26,764 bases of DNA, taken from NCBI GenBank assembly GCA_038061695.1, contig JBBTYT010000022.1:1-26764 (forward strand), written 5' to 3'. Origin of the DNA: M10-OD1-4 sp038061695. Its GTDB lineage: Bacteria > Patescibacteriota > Minisyncoccia > GWC2-36-17 > M10-OD1-4. The notes beneath the pieces are model-generated. The model was not told the origin of the DNA, did not search any database, and worked only from the letters and a program-made list of their open reading frames with translations. Position numbers and translations under genes: made by a program. The stretch's first letter is position 1. Each line of letters begins with the position of its first letter. Shown here piece by piece: positions 14,618-22,763 of the stretch.

Positions 14618-16054
14618 TTATTGCATAAATCTAAGGCTATTCAAAACTGCATTATTATCAATGTAATTTGACTTTATAATAAACATAAAACCATCCTTTA
14701 GAAAAACAGATGTTTTTTCATTCTGAAAATCTTCTACACCGCCATAACTATAAAAAATAAAAAATTTATTGCCATTTATAGTTTTTATATCTTCCAATTT
14801 TAATCTATCCATATTTTCTCCATACCACCCCCACACATCATTAAATTTTGCGTCATCCACCTTTACGCTTATGTTGTCTCCATGATACAAATCTTTATTA
14901 AAGAAAGACACTGTGCTCTTGTCTTTCGATTCAGAAACAGATTTTCCGCTTGGATAATTTACTGAGTATCCATAAATATTATTTTTGTATGTATCCCAAG
15001 AAAGTCCATTCTTCTTTGTGTATTTGAAATTTACAAAAAATCTCTGGCTATCAATATCTCTTAGGTCCAATTCTAAAAGTTTTCCGTCCATTATTGAGAT
15101 TAGTTTTTTAATCGATTCTTTTTCATTTGTTTTTTGTTCATATTTTGGGCTATCTAAAACTACAGCATCGTAACCAGATAAAGTTATCTTTTTTTCAATT
15201 TCCCCTTCATTTTTATTATTTGAATACCACTCATCCACATTTTTAAAATCAGTTTCAAATAAAAACACCTTTATACCGGAAAATCCATCTCCATATAAAT
15301 ATAAGGAGTTTCCATCTTTTGTTATCCTTTTAATAGAAGTTGGATACTCAAAATGATATCCTAAATTATTATCGCTATAACTTTTCCATTCTTCTGTCTT
15401 TATAAGAACAAAATCATCATTATTAACCTTGATATTATCTTTATATAAAAAAGCACTCAACACAAAAACAATTGCAATTAAACCAGCAGCTGAAATTTGA
15501 ATTTTATTTTTTAAAATCATAAATTTTAAAATAATTGAGAAGTAACTCCCGACATGACTGTAAAAGTTGCTAAAGCTTACAAACCGTATATCAACATGGT
15601 TCGGACCTTCCCCAGCCTTATCTTGCCAATTACTCTCAATAAAATAAACCCCGCTGGAGTTTATGCTATAGACAATTGCAGTGTGTGGATTGCCAACACC
15701 CCAGTTCATTTGAACAATCTCGCCGGGTTGCGCGTATTCAATCATCCCACTTCTTCCCACGGAATGACCATACGAATCACTTGCCCAATACCAACCATTG
15801 ACATCTGGAGCTGTAGCTGGAATTATTACATGACCACTGGAAGCATCTTGAACGACCTTTCTTGCCCAGTTCTTACAATTTAAACCAACATAGGTGTTAT
15901 TGTCTTGTAGCGCTCTTGTAAGAATGGCACTATTCCTCTGCGATTGTGAAAGATTATGCCACCAATTTGTACCATTAGCATAACTATTAGTAGACACGAC
16001 TACAAGAGAAACCAACATCAGAACTATACTTGCAAAAAATGAAAGTTTTTTCAT
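14618..16054 (-). CDS. secreted CHAP-like cysteine hydrolase fused to a second exported module
   Basis: The frame opens at 16069, but GGAG at 16067-16064 sits 9 nt before the ATG at 16054 and favours that start. A signal peptide (MKKLSFFASIVLMLVSLVVV..., likely cut after SYA) precedes a CHAP-like domain: Cys in GLNCKNWARKV, His in NPHTAIVYS, and IESNWQD. This type cleaves peptidoglycan peptides. Near residue 184 of the long frame a second start-like sequence (MILKNKIQISAAGLIAIVFVLSAFLY) begins another signal or membrane segment. It is followed by two PsbP-like repeats (LGYHFEYPTS and YGYSVNYPSG). This looks like two exported proteins joined in frame. The second may also start on its own at 15520. 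The exact role is unknown. Confidence 0.8.
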   Translation of the reverse strand: MKKLSFFASIVLMLVSLVVVSTNSYANGTNWWHNLSQSQRNSAILTRALQDNNTYVGLNCKNWARKVVQDASSGHVIIPATAPDVNGWYWASDSYGHSVGRSGMIEYAQPGEIVQMNWGVGNPHTAIVYSINSSGVYFIESNWQDKAGEGPNHVDIRFVSFSNFYSHVGSYFSIILKFMILKNKIQISAAGLIAIVFVLSAFLYKDNIKVNNDDFVLIKTEEWKSYSDNNLGYHFEYPTSIKRITKDGNSLYLYGDGFSGIKVFLFETDFKNVDEWYSNNKNEGEIEKKITLSGYDAVVLDSPKYEQKTNEKESIKKLISIMDGKLLELDLRDIDSQRFFVNFKYTKKNGLSWDTYKNNIYGYSVNYPSGKSVSESKDKSTVSFFNKDLYHGDNISVKVDDAKFNDVWGWYGENMDRLKLEDIKTINGNKFFIFYSYGGVEDFQNEKTSVFLKDGFMFIIKSNYIDNNAVLNSLRFMQ

Positions 16055-16122
16055 TTTCATATTCTCCATGATTTAGGATTGTAAAGAACAAAAATTGCCA
16101 AGCCAATCTCGACAACAAAACC

Positions 16123-16153
16123 ACTATAGCATTCTTCTTAAAAAAAAGTGCAA
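16123..16153 (-). promoter_or_regulatory. possible CHAP gene promoter
   Basis: On the minus strand TTGCAC (16153-16148) and an extended -10, TGC followed by TATAGT (16128-16123), are spaced 19 bp apart. The leader would be about 60 nt. The wide spacing is compensated by the TG extension. The remaining bases of the 16070-16251 gap are AT-rich with nothing else recognised. Confidence 0.4.
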
Positions 16154-16251
16154 GTTTTTTATTGTTGATAAATTTTTACAAAAATATTCTAAATAAAAAA
16201 TAGAAGATAAGAAAAACTTAGATGTTGATCTTGTAAATTTTTCTGTGAGAA

Positions 16252-16593
16252 CTACAGCTTAAACAATATCTTTAATTTTTTGTTTATTTCCTTTTCGATA
16301 CTCTTGTCTATCTCGCCTATCTCACCTAAAATTATTTTTTTGTCCAAGGTGGCAATTTTACTTACTTTAATAACAGAACTTGTTTTAAGTCCCGTACCTT
16401 TAAATGAGTTTTGCGAGGCCAATATTTTTATATCTGTTTTCTTATTTATCTTTGTAATTATGGAAGATATAAAAACAACAATGATGTCACTTCCTGAAAG
16501 ATCGTCGGACACAATAACAGCTGGTCTCACTTTAACGCCTGAAAGATCCGAGAATGGAAACGGAATCAGAACTATCTTCCCCCTTTTAAACAT
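16252..16593 (-). CDS. MazF/PemK-like mRNA interferase toxin
   Basis: Toxin of 113 residues in the MazF/PemK family, which cuts RNA sequence-specifically. Recognisable features are the N-terminal RGKIVLIPFPFSDLSGVKVRPAVIVSDD, the strand IVVFISSI, and LKTSSVIKVSKIATLDKKIILGEIG, which carries the catalytic Ser/Thr region and the conserved I-GEI ending. It overlaps the upstream antitoxin by 8 bp, the usual coupled arrangement. All core segments are present, so it is probably functional. It is the distal gene of a two-gene operon reading away from mfd. Confidence 0.9.
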   Translation of the reverse strand: MFKRGKIVLIPFPFSDLSGVKVRPAVIVSDDLSGSDIIVVFISSIITKINKKTDIKILASQNSFKGTGLKTSSVIKVSKIATLDKKIILGEIGEIDKSIEKEINKKLKILFKL

Positions 16594-16837
16594 ATTTTTG
16601 CTTCAAATCTTCAACATTATAGATATCGGGCTCATCTTCCAAAAAATCAAAACTTGCTGAATTAGAGTTTATATTTGTTATCTCATCAAAATTGCTATTT
16701 AAATTTTTTGGATACCTCATTATAATAGCCTCTATCTTATCTCTTCTGCCAATACCAAATATTCGGTCTTTGTATTTTACCTCATTTATTATTTCAGAAA
16801 TATCTTTTCTCATCTTTGTTGTAGATATTATTTTCAT
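16586..16837 (-). CDS. Phd/YefM-like antitoxin
   Basis: Antitoxin partner of the MazF-like toxin. The frame is open from 16903, but the first 22 residues do not look like the family. The start at 16837 gives MKIISTTKMRKDISEIINEV, a typical Phd/YefM N-terminal DNA-binding segment, and is preferred. The next part (KDRIFGIGRRDKIEAIIMRYP) matches the conserved strand. The acidic tail (FDEI...FLEDEPDIYNVEDL) is the likely toxin-binding, unstructured region. Dyad and direct repeats at 16855-16881, just upstream of this start, fit autoregulation. Pairing of a Phd-type antitoxin with a MazF-type toxin is a known hybrid arrangement. Confidence 0.85.
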   Translation of the reverse strand: MKIISTTKMRKDISEIINEVKYKDRIFGIGRRDKIEAIIMRYPKNLNSNFDEITNINSNSASFDFLEDEPDIYNVEDLKQKYV

Positions 16838-16854
16838 ATTAAATATACTTAAAT

Positions 16855-16881
16855 GTAATATTTGTACATTTTGTATATTAC
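16855..16881 (-). promoter_or_regulatory. putative toxin-antitoxin operator
   Basis: GTAATAT (16855-16861) and ATATTAC (16875-16881) form an inverted repeat. Two direct copies, TTGTACATT (16862-16870) and TTGTATATT (16871-16879), fall within it. It lies 18 bp before the antitoxin ATG at 16837, where a Phd/YefM-like repressor would be expected to bind. Confidence 0.42.
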
Positions 16882-16959
16882 TAATATAACAACCAGAAGT
16901 CAAATAAGACTCTTCTCCTCACATTTTAAAATGTGATACTCTTTCAATATATCACCCAA

Positions 16960-16965
16960 TATGCT
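16960..16965 (+). promoter_or_regulatory. -10-like box of mfd
   Basis: TATGCT ends 11 nt before the mfd ATG, which would leave a leader of only about 4-5 nt. No ribosome-binding site and no clear -35 box are visible. It fits the (near-)leaderless pattern of this window. Confidence 0.3.
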
Positions 16966-16976
16966 AAAACCATAAG

Positions 16977-18935
16977 ATGCAAGAAAAAAGCGAACTTCTT
17001 ATAGTCGCGCTTACCCCAGACTTAGCGGAAAGGGATGTTTTTTGGTTTTCAGAAAATGAGAAGAAGATAAAAAACTTACTTAAAATAGATTCGTTCTGGC
17101 AAAACCATGCTGATTTTATAGTTATCAATCAAAGTATTAAGCTTTCAGAATTTTTAAGAAAGTTAAATGACCTAAACTACGAAAAAACGACAACAATATC
17201 AAAACCAGGTGAATTTTCACAAAGAGGCGGTACCATATCTATATTTCCTGTAAATTTAAACTATGCCGTTGCTATAGATTTTCTTGGGAATAGCATAGAT
17301 ACAATTAAAAGAATAAATATCTTAATAAGTGAGGCCGAGAGAGATAAAATATTAAAAAAACAGCTTAAATCTTTCAAAGTCAATCATCTGAAAAATTTAA
17401 GCTCTGGAGACTATTTGGTGCATATTGACCACGGCATAGGAATTTATAGAGGTGAAGTTAAATTTGGTGACGAAGAGAAAGAATATTATCTTTTAGAATA
17501 TGCACCTCCAAAATTAGGAGCGAATCCGGACAAACTATTTATTCCAAAGGAGAAAGCGGAAAAATTGTCGTTGTATTTAGGATTTGCAAAGCCGACAATT
17601 CATAGATTATCCGGCAATATATGGGAAAAAGCATTCAGAAAAGCATCAGAAGATGCTGAAAAGCTTGCGAAAGAACTCCTTGAATTATACGCGAAAAGAT
17701 TAGTTGCAAAAAAATTACCATATTTAGAAGACAGCGCGCATCAAAAAGAATTTGAAGATGATTTTGAATATCCTGAAACTCTCGATCAACAAAAAGCAGT
17801 CAAAGAAATAAAAAAAGATTTGGAATCTGCTGAACCTATGGATAGGCTTTTATGCGGTGATGTTGGTTTTGGCAAAACAGAGGTTGCTCAAAGAGCAGTC
17901 TTTAAAGCAGTGGACAATGGCTATCAAGTTGCTGTTCTCTGCCCTACCACAATACTATCCGACCAGCATTTTGAAAATTTCAAAAAAAGATTTGAAAAAT
18001 TCCCTATCAATATATCCGCTTTAAATAGATTTGAATCAAAAGCAGAACAAAAAGAAAGATTAAAAAAATTAAAAGATGGAAAGATAGATATAATCATTGG
18101 AACTCATAGGATACTCTCAAATGATGTTGAATTTAAAAAGCTAGGACTTTTAATAATAGATGAAGAACAACGCTTCGGTGTTAAACAAAAAGAGAAGCTA
18201 AAGAAACTCAGAGAAAATATAGATATCTTAAATCTCTCTGCGACTCCAATACCAAGAACTCTTTATCTCACAGTTTCAGGACTACGACAGATTAGCCAGA
18301 TAAATACACCGCCATTTGGCAGAATGCCTATAAACACATATGTGCTTTGCTACGATGAAGATGTGATTAAAAAATCTCTGGAAGATGAAATTAAAATCGG
18401 AGGACAGGCATATTTTCTGCATAATAGGATAGAGACTATAGATAAAACTCTTTTGAATCTTAAAAAAATTCTGCCTAATATGAAATTTGACATAGCCCAT
18501 GGAAAACTCTCGGAAAAAGCTCTAAGAGATGTAATGCATAGATTTAAAAATAAAAAATTTGATGTGCTAGTAGCAACAACAATCATAGAAAATGGACTTG
18601 ATCTTAAAAATGTAAATACGCTGATAGTTGATGATGCCACGAAGCTTGGACTATCTCAAGCACATCAGATACGAGGAAGAATAGGTAGACATACCGTTCC
18701 GGCTTACGCATATTTAATGTATCAAGAAAAATCTCTGACAGAAGACGGCAAAAAGAGACTGGAAGCGCTGGAGAAATATTCTGACTTGGGCTCAGGATAC
18801 CAGCTTGCTATGAAAGACTTAGAGATAAGAGGTGCTGGAAATATACTTGGCAAAAAACAAAGCGGAATGGTAAATCAAATTGGACTTAATCTTTATTGCG
18901 AGATATTAAATGAGGCGATTGAAAGATTGAAATAA
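16977..18935 (+). CDS. mfd: short Mfd-like transcription-repair coupling helicase
   Basis: Superfamily 2 DNA translocase that releases stalled RNA polymerase. At 652 residues it is little more than half of a usual Mfd (about 1100-1150). Residues 1-115 retain only the end of the UvrB-like module (KPGEFSQRGGTISIFPVN). The polymerase-interaction domain follows (LSSGDYLVHIDHGIGIYRG, 141-159). Helicase motifs are intact: CGDVGFGKTE (293-302), GTHRIL, DEEQRFG (395-401), SATPIPRTL and GRIGRHTVPAYAYL. The protein stops right after LEIRGAGNILGKKQSG...CEILNEAIERL, so the C-terminal autoinhibitory D7 domain is missing. UvrA contact and autoinhibition would both be reduced or lost. The CarD-like domain argues against RecG. 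Confidence 0.9.
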   Translation: MQEKSELLIVALTPDLAERDVFWFSENEKKIKNLLKIDSFWQNHADFIVINQSIKLSEFLRKLNDLNYEKTTTISKPGEFSQRGGTISIFPVNLNYAVAIDFLGNSIDTIKRINILISEAERDKILKKQLKSFKVNHLKNLSSGDYLVHIDHGIGIYRGEVKFGDEEKEYYLLEYAPPKLGANPDKLFIPKEKAEKLSLYLGFAKPTIHRLSGNIWEKAFRKASEDAEKLAKELLELYAKRLVAKKLPYLEDSAHQKEFEDDFEYPETLDQQKAVKEIKKDLESAEPMDRLLCGDVGFGKTEVAQRAVFKAVDNGYQVAVLCPTTILSDQHFENFKKRFEKFPINISALNRFESKAEQKERLKKLKDGKIDIIIGTHRILSNDVEFKKLGLLIIDEEQRFGVKQKEKLKKLRENIDILNLSATPIPRTLYLTVSGLRQISQINTPPFGRMPINTYVLCYDEDVIKKSLEDEIKIGGQAYFLHNRIETIDKTLLNLKKILPNMKFDIAHGKLSEKALRDVMHRFKNKKFDVLVATTIIENGLDLKNVNTLIVDDATKLGLSQAHQIRGRIGRHTVPAYAYLMYQEKSLTEDGKKRLEALEKYSDLGSGYQLAMKDLEIRGAGNILGKKQSGMVNQIGLNLYCEILNEAIERLK

Positions 18936-18974
18936 TTAAACTATATAAGGTTGGTTTTTATTTTTTAAATTATC

Positions 18975-18983
18975 TGCTAAAAT
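18975..18983 (+). promoter_or_regulatory. extended -10 of dprA
   Basis: TGC-TAAAAT (18975-18983) is an extended -10 box ending 6 nt before the dprA ATG, so transcription would begin at or next to the start codon. No -35 box at normal spacing and no Shine-Dalgarno sequence are seen. Confidence 0.42.
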
Positions 18984-18989
18984 CTTTTT

Positions 18990-19856
18990 ATGAATAGTGA
19001 AATAAAAGAGATAAAAATAAAAGATAAGAATTTCCCTGAATCGCTGAAAAATATTCCACATCCTCCGAAGAAGCTATTTGTGCGTGGAAGTATTTTGCCT
19101 GAAGATAAGATCGCAATAGCTATAGTCGGGGCAAGAAAATGTTCTTCTTACGGCAAACAAGTTGCATATGATTTTGCCTATGCGCTTGCAAAAAGCGGAG
19201 TAACTATAATCTCCGGACTTGCTCTTGGAATAGATGGCGAAGCACACAAAGGAGCGCTTGACGCCGGAGGCAGAACAATAGCTATTTTAGGTTCGGGTAT
19301 TGACGATAATTCAATTTACCCTTATTCTCATAAATCATTGGCTGAAAGAATTTTAGAAAATGGAGCCTTGGTGTCAGAATATGAATCTGGCACTCCAGGG
19401 TATAAAGGAAATTTCCCTGAAAGAAATAGAATTATAGCTGGACTTTCCATTGGGGTCTTGATAGTTGAAGCTAAAGAAAAAAGCGGATCGCTCATCACAG
19501 CAGGCATGGCGCTAGAACAAGGAAAGGATATATTTGCAATTCCTGGACCAATATTCTCTTCTGGCTCAACAGGAACAAATAAATTAATACAGCAAGGAGC
19601 AAAACTTGTTCTGAAGCCGGATGATATTCTGGAAGAAATGGAAATGCAAGGAGTTGTTGTAAATAAAAAGAAAATTGAACTGACAGAAGTTGAAACAAGT
19701 ATTTTAAAAATTTTGGAAGATGAGGCTCTTCATATAAATGATATAATAAAAAAATCCAATCTTGCTTCACATTCTGTTTTAACCACAGTTACAATATTGG
19801 AATTAAAAAGTTTAATAAGAAATATCGGCGGAAATATTTATTCAATAAAAATTTAA
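18990..19856 (+). CDS. dprA: DNA processing protein DprA
   Basis: Binds incoming single-stranded DNA in the cytoplasm and loads RecA during transformation. The 288 residues contain the Rossmann-like core: IAIVGARKCSSYGKQVA (44-60), TIISGLALGIDGEAHKGAL (72-90), TIAILGSGIDDNSIYP, the FPERNRIIAGLS segment and EKSGSLITAGMALEQG. A C-terminal winged-helix domain follows (ELTEVETSILKILEDEALHIND...). The N-terminal SAM-like domain of longer DprA proteins is absent. It complements the split ComEC elsewhere in the window. topA follows after 4 nt, as dprA-topA pairs do in many bacteria. Confidence 0.96.
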   Translation: MNSEIKEIKIKDKNFPESLKNIPHPPKKLFVRGSILPEDKIAIAIVGARKCSSYGKQVAYDFAYALAKSGVTIISGLALGIDGEAHKGALDAGGRTIAILGSGIDDNSIYPYSHKSLAERILENGALVSEYESGTPGYKGNFPERNRIIAGLSIGVLIVEAKEKSGSLITAGMALEQGKDIFAIPGPIFSSGSTGTNKLIQQGAKLVLKPDDILEEMEMQGVVVNKKKIELTEVETSILKILEDEALHINDIIKKSNLASHSVLTTVTILELKSLIRNIGGNIYSIKI

Positions 19857-19860
19857 TTAA

Positions 19861-22023
19861 ATGAAACTAGTAATAGTTGAGTCGCCGTCAAAGGCTAAAA
19901 CAATTGAAAAATATTTAGGAAAAGATTATAAAGTTCGCGCTTCAATCGGGCATGTTCGTGATATTCCAAAGAGCAATAAAAAAGCTATAGATATAAAAGC
20001 CGGATTTGTTCCATTTTATGAAATATCCAAAGGAAAAGAAAAAGTAGTAAAAGAGCTGATTGAGCTTTCTAGAGAAGCTGATGAAGTATTACTTGCAACT
20101 GACCCTGACCGCGAAGGGGAGGCTATCGCTTGGCATATTGCGGAAGCGTGCAATATAAAAAATCCAAAAAGAGTAGCGTTTCATGAGATAACAAAAGAAG
20201 CTGTCTTGGAAGCTATCGCAAGTCCAAGAAAGATAGATGAGAATCTTAAAATAGCTCAAGAAGCTAGAAGAGTATTAGACAGACTTGTTGGATATGACCT
20301 TAGCGGACTAATCTGGAAAAAGGTGCGTTACGGACTTTCTGCAGGCAGAGTTCAATCCCCCGCTTTAAGAATATTGATGGAGCGCGAACGAGAGGTTCGC
20401 GCATTTAAGTCTGAAGATTTTTGGACTATAAAAGCAGAGGTGCAAAATAAAAACAGTGAAAATTTTTCTCTTATCTGCTCAGAAGAACCAAGAGATGAAA
20501 ATAAGGTTAATGAAATATTAAAAATCGGAAGAGAGAGCTCTTGGATAGTTATGAATGTAAAAGAGTCTGAAATAAACAGATCTGCTCGGCCTCCGTATAC
20601 AACATCAACTCTTCAACAAGTAGCAAGCACCAGACTTGGATTTGCGCCATCAAAAACAATGGGCGTTGCCCAAAAACTATACGAGGTCGGACTAATAACT
20701 TATATGAGAACTGATAGCACAAATATAAGTAAGCAAGCTCAACAACAAATATTAAATCTCATTGAAAAGAAGTTTGGTAAAGAATATGCTTCTGAAAATA
20801 TTTTTAAAACAAAAAGCAAGAATGCCCAAGAAGCTCACGAGGCTATAAGACCAACGAACGCATCTTTAGAAAACGCGGGACAAACGGAAGAACAGCAAAG
20901 ACTTTACAAGCTTATCTGGCAAAGAGCCGTTTCATCTCAAATGCAGAATGCCATACTCCTAAGAACAAAAATTACAGCAAATGTTTCCGACAATAAGATA
21001 CCGGACTTTGGAATAACAGGCTCAAGAATAATATTCCCAGGTTGGCTGAAAGCAGACCCGTCTTCTAGTGGAGAAGATGTAATTTTGCCTAAAGTAGAAA
21101 TTAATGATGAATTAAAATTTATTTCTATAGAAAAAGAATACAAACAAACGCAACCTCCTTCAAGGTATACAGAGGCAGGACTGATTAAAGAATTAGAAAA
21201 AAGAGGCATTGGCAGACCATCAACATACGCAAGTACTATAAAAACTATAGTTGATAGAGGCTATGTTGAGAAAGAAAATAAAACATTACTTCCAACAGAT
21301 ACCGGTGATGTTGTTAGTACATTTTTAGAAAAAAATTTTTCCGAATATATATCAGATACATTTACAGCGGATATGGAACAAAAACTTGATGATATCTCAA
21401 ATGGCACAAGAGATTACACAAAAACGCTGAAAGATTTTTATGAACCATTTTCAAAAGATGTCAAATCAAAAGAAAAAATAGATAAACTTACAACACTAGG
21501 TGACGCTGATGAAAATATAAAATGTCCCAAGTGCACCGGCAAAATGATAATCAAACTTTCAAGAAGCGGAAGATTTTTAAGTTGTGAAAAATTCCCTGAA
21601 TGTATTGGAGCAAGGAATATGGAAGGAAAAGAACTTGAGGGACCGAAGGAGACAGGAGAGAAATGCCCTGATTGCGTAAATGGAACCCTTTTAGAAAGAG
21701 AAGGTAAATTCGGAAAATTTATTTCTTGCTCAAATTATCCTAAGTGCAAATTCATCAAAGAGGACGAGGAAGAGAAAAAGAAAAAAATGACAGGCGTGAA
21801 ATGTCAATTATGTCAAAAAGGAGAGATGATGGAAAGAAGAGGCAGATTTGGGATATTCTATAGCTGTTCAAACTATCCTGATTGTAAATCTGCTATTAAG
21901 GCAAAACCAACTGGAAAAATATGTTCCAAGTGCGGATCTCTTATGATGGAAGGCACAAAAACTATTCCTGAAAGATGTTCAGATAAAAAATGTCCGAACC
22001 ACAATCCACACAAAAGAAAATAG
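19861..22023 (+). CDS. topA: DNA topoisomerase I
   Basis: Type IA topoisomerase that relaxes negative supercoils. The 720 residues begin with the TOPRIM domain (VIVESPSKAKTIEKYLG and ATDPDREGEAIAWH, 79-92). The catalytic tyrosine is Y281 in GLITYMRTDSTN. GRPSTYASTI marks the end of the core. Four C-terminal zinc ribbons follow: CPKC...SCEKFPEC, CPDC...SCSNYPKC, CQLC...SCSNYPDC and CSKC...CSDKKC. Ribbons two and three are close copies of each other. It is 4 nt downstream of dprA and ends at a small AT-rich terminator. Confidence 0.97.
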   Translation: MKLVIVESPSKAKTIEKYLGKDYKVRASIGHVRDIPKSNKKAIDIKAGFVPFYEISKGKEKVVKELIELSREADEVLLATDPDREGEAIAWHIAEACNIKNPKRVAFHEITKEAVLEAIASPRKIDENLKIAQEARRVLDRLVGYDLSGLIWKKVRYGLSAGRVQSPALRILMEREREVRAFKSEDFWTIKAEVQNKNSENFSLICSEEPRDENKVNEILKIGRESSWIVMNVKESEINRSARPPYTTSTLQQVASTRLGFAPSKTMGVAQKLYEVGLITYMRTDSTNISKQAQQQILNLIEKKFGKEYASENIFKTKSKNAQEAHEAIRPTNASLENAGQTEEQQRLYKLIWQRAVSSQMQNAILLRTKITANVSDNKIPDFGITGSRIIFPGWLKADPSSSGEDVILPKVEINDELKFISIEKEYKQTQPPSRYTEAGLIKELEKRGIGRPSTYASTIKTIVDRGYVEKENKTLLPTDTGDVVSTFLEKNFSEYISDTFTADMEQKLDDISNGTRDYTKTLKDFYEPFSKDVKSKEKIDKLTTLGDADENIKCPKCTGKMIIKLSRSGRFLSCEKFPECIGARNMEGKELEGPKETGEKCPDCVNGTLLEREGKFGKFISCSNYPKCKFIKEDEEEKKKKMTGVKCQLCQKGEMMERRGRFGIFYSCSNYPDCKSAIKAKPTGKICSKCGSLMMEGTKTIPERCSDKKCPNHNPHKRK

Positions 22024-22027
22024 CTAA

Positions 22028-22053
22028 AAGAAAATAATTTTCTTGCTTTTTTT
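22028..22053 (+). terminator. AT-rich terminator after topA
   Basis: AAGAAAA (22028-22034) pairs with TTTTCTT (22038-22044) around TAA, followed by GC and seven T (22047-22053). It begins 4 nt after the topA stop. The stem is weak, but the T-run is clear and also overlaps the -35 box of the next gene. Confidence 0.5.
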
Positions 22054-22104
22054 AGAATTTATGTTATTCTTGTAAATAATAGAAATTAAATACTTTCTAT
22101 TATT
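22043..22104 (+). promoter_or_regulatory. promoter with 5'-end hairpin
   Basis: TTGCTT (22043-22048), 16 bp, and TATTCT (22065-22070) with an upstream TGT extension form a promoter for the gene at 22135. A perfect 11-bp inverted repeat, AATAATAGAAA (22075-22085) and TTTCTATTATT (22094-22104), lies at the predicted transcription start. It would be either a 5'-terminal mRNA hairpin or an operator. Confidence 0.5.
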
Positions 22105-22134
22105 GCTCTATACAATTTAATAGGAGATTCTAAA

Positions 22135-22656
22135 ATGGATTCAAAGAATATATCTGGACATATACATAAAATAAAAGGCCTGCGAACAAGAATAAAAAAT
22201 AATATTACCAAAGAAAAATATATTAAGGCAATAGAAATAGCTAAGTCTGCCAAGGATAAAAAGATATCTAACTATCTTACCGAATCATTTATTAAGAAAG
22301 GATTATTCGAAGAGGCTATAGAGGTAGCGAGCTTAGGTATATACCAAAGAACTACGAACTACTTTATATGGACACTTCTTAAAAAAAATTCCATAGAGAA
22401 AGCCCTCCATATAATCTCTACGATAAGAAAAAGATCATTCTATCCAAAAGAAAGAGAATACATAATTCATTTATGCGTTCATCAAAATTGTCTTGATGAA
22501 ATATTAAAAATGAATTATGAACAAATAAAAAAAATCGATTTCTCAAAAAAAGAAATAGAACAAATAATAGAAAGATGCTCCATAAATAAGCATTACAAAA
22601 AAATTAATCAAGCATTACAGCTAGACTGTTATTATAAAGATTTTAATTCTATATAG
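22135..22656 (+). CDS. hypothetical helical-repeat protein, 173 aa
   Basis: Unrecognised basic protein predicted to be almost entirely helical. Pairs of helices recur with a period of about 30 residues (KYIKAIEIAKSAKDKKISNY, then FIKKGLFEEAIEVASLGIY, then LLKKNSIEKALHIISTI), like a short TPR/PPR-type alpha-solenoid. No signal peptide, membrane segment or catalytic motif is seen, so protein or RNA binding is plausible but unproven. TAGGAGA about 8 nt before the ATG supports the start. It has a private promoter, a 5' dyad and a strong terminator, making it the third one-gene cassette in this window. Confidence 0.68.
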   Translation: MDSKNISGHIHKIKGLRTRIKNNITKEKYIKAIEIAKSAKDKKISNYLTESFIKKGLFEEAIEVASLGIYQRTTNYFIWTLLKKNSIEKALHIISTIRKRSFYPKEREYIIHLCVHQNCLDEILKMNYEQIKKIDFSKKEIEQIIERCSINKHYKKINQALQLDCYYKDFNSI

Positions 22657-22692
22657 GACCAAACTTAAAAAGAGACGACTTTTTAGACATTC

Positions 22693-22730
22693 TATAGCCG
22701 TTGACATTATGTCAACGGCTATATTTATTT
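22693..22730 (+). terminator. strong intrinsic terminator
   Basis: TATAGCCGTTGAC (22693-22705) pairs perfectly with GTCAACGGCTATA (22711-22723) over a 5-nt loop, followed by TTTATTT. This 13-bp stem ends the 22135-22656 cassette. Confidence 0.88.
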
Positions 22731-22763
22731 GACCTTTAGAGAGCTCTGATGTAAATTAATAAT

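Noticed and set aside
16838..16903. Longer antitoxin start at 16903
   Set aside because: It would add 22 residues unlike the Phd/YefM family and would place the operator-like repeats inside the coding region.
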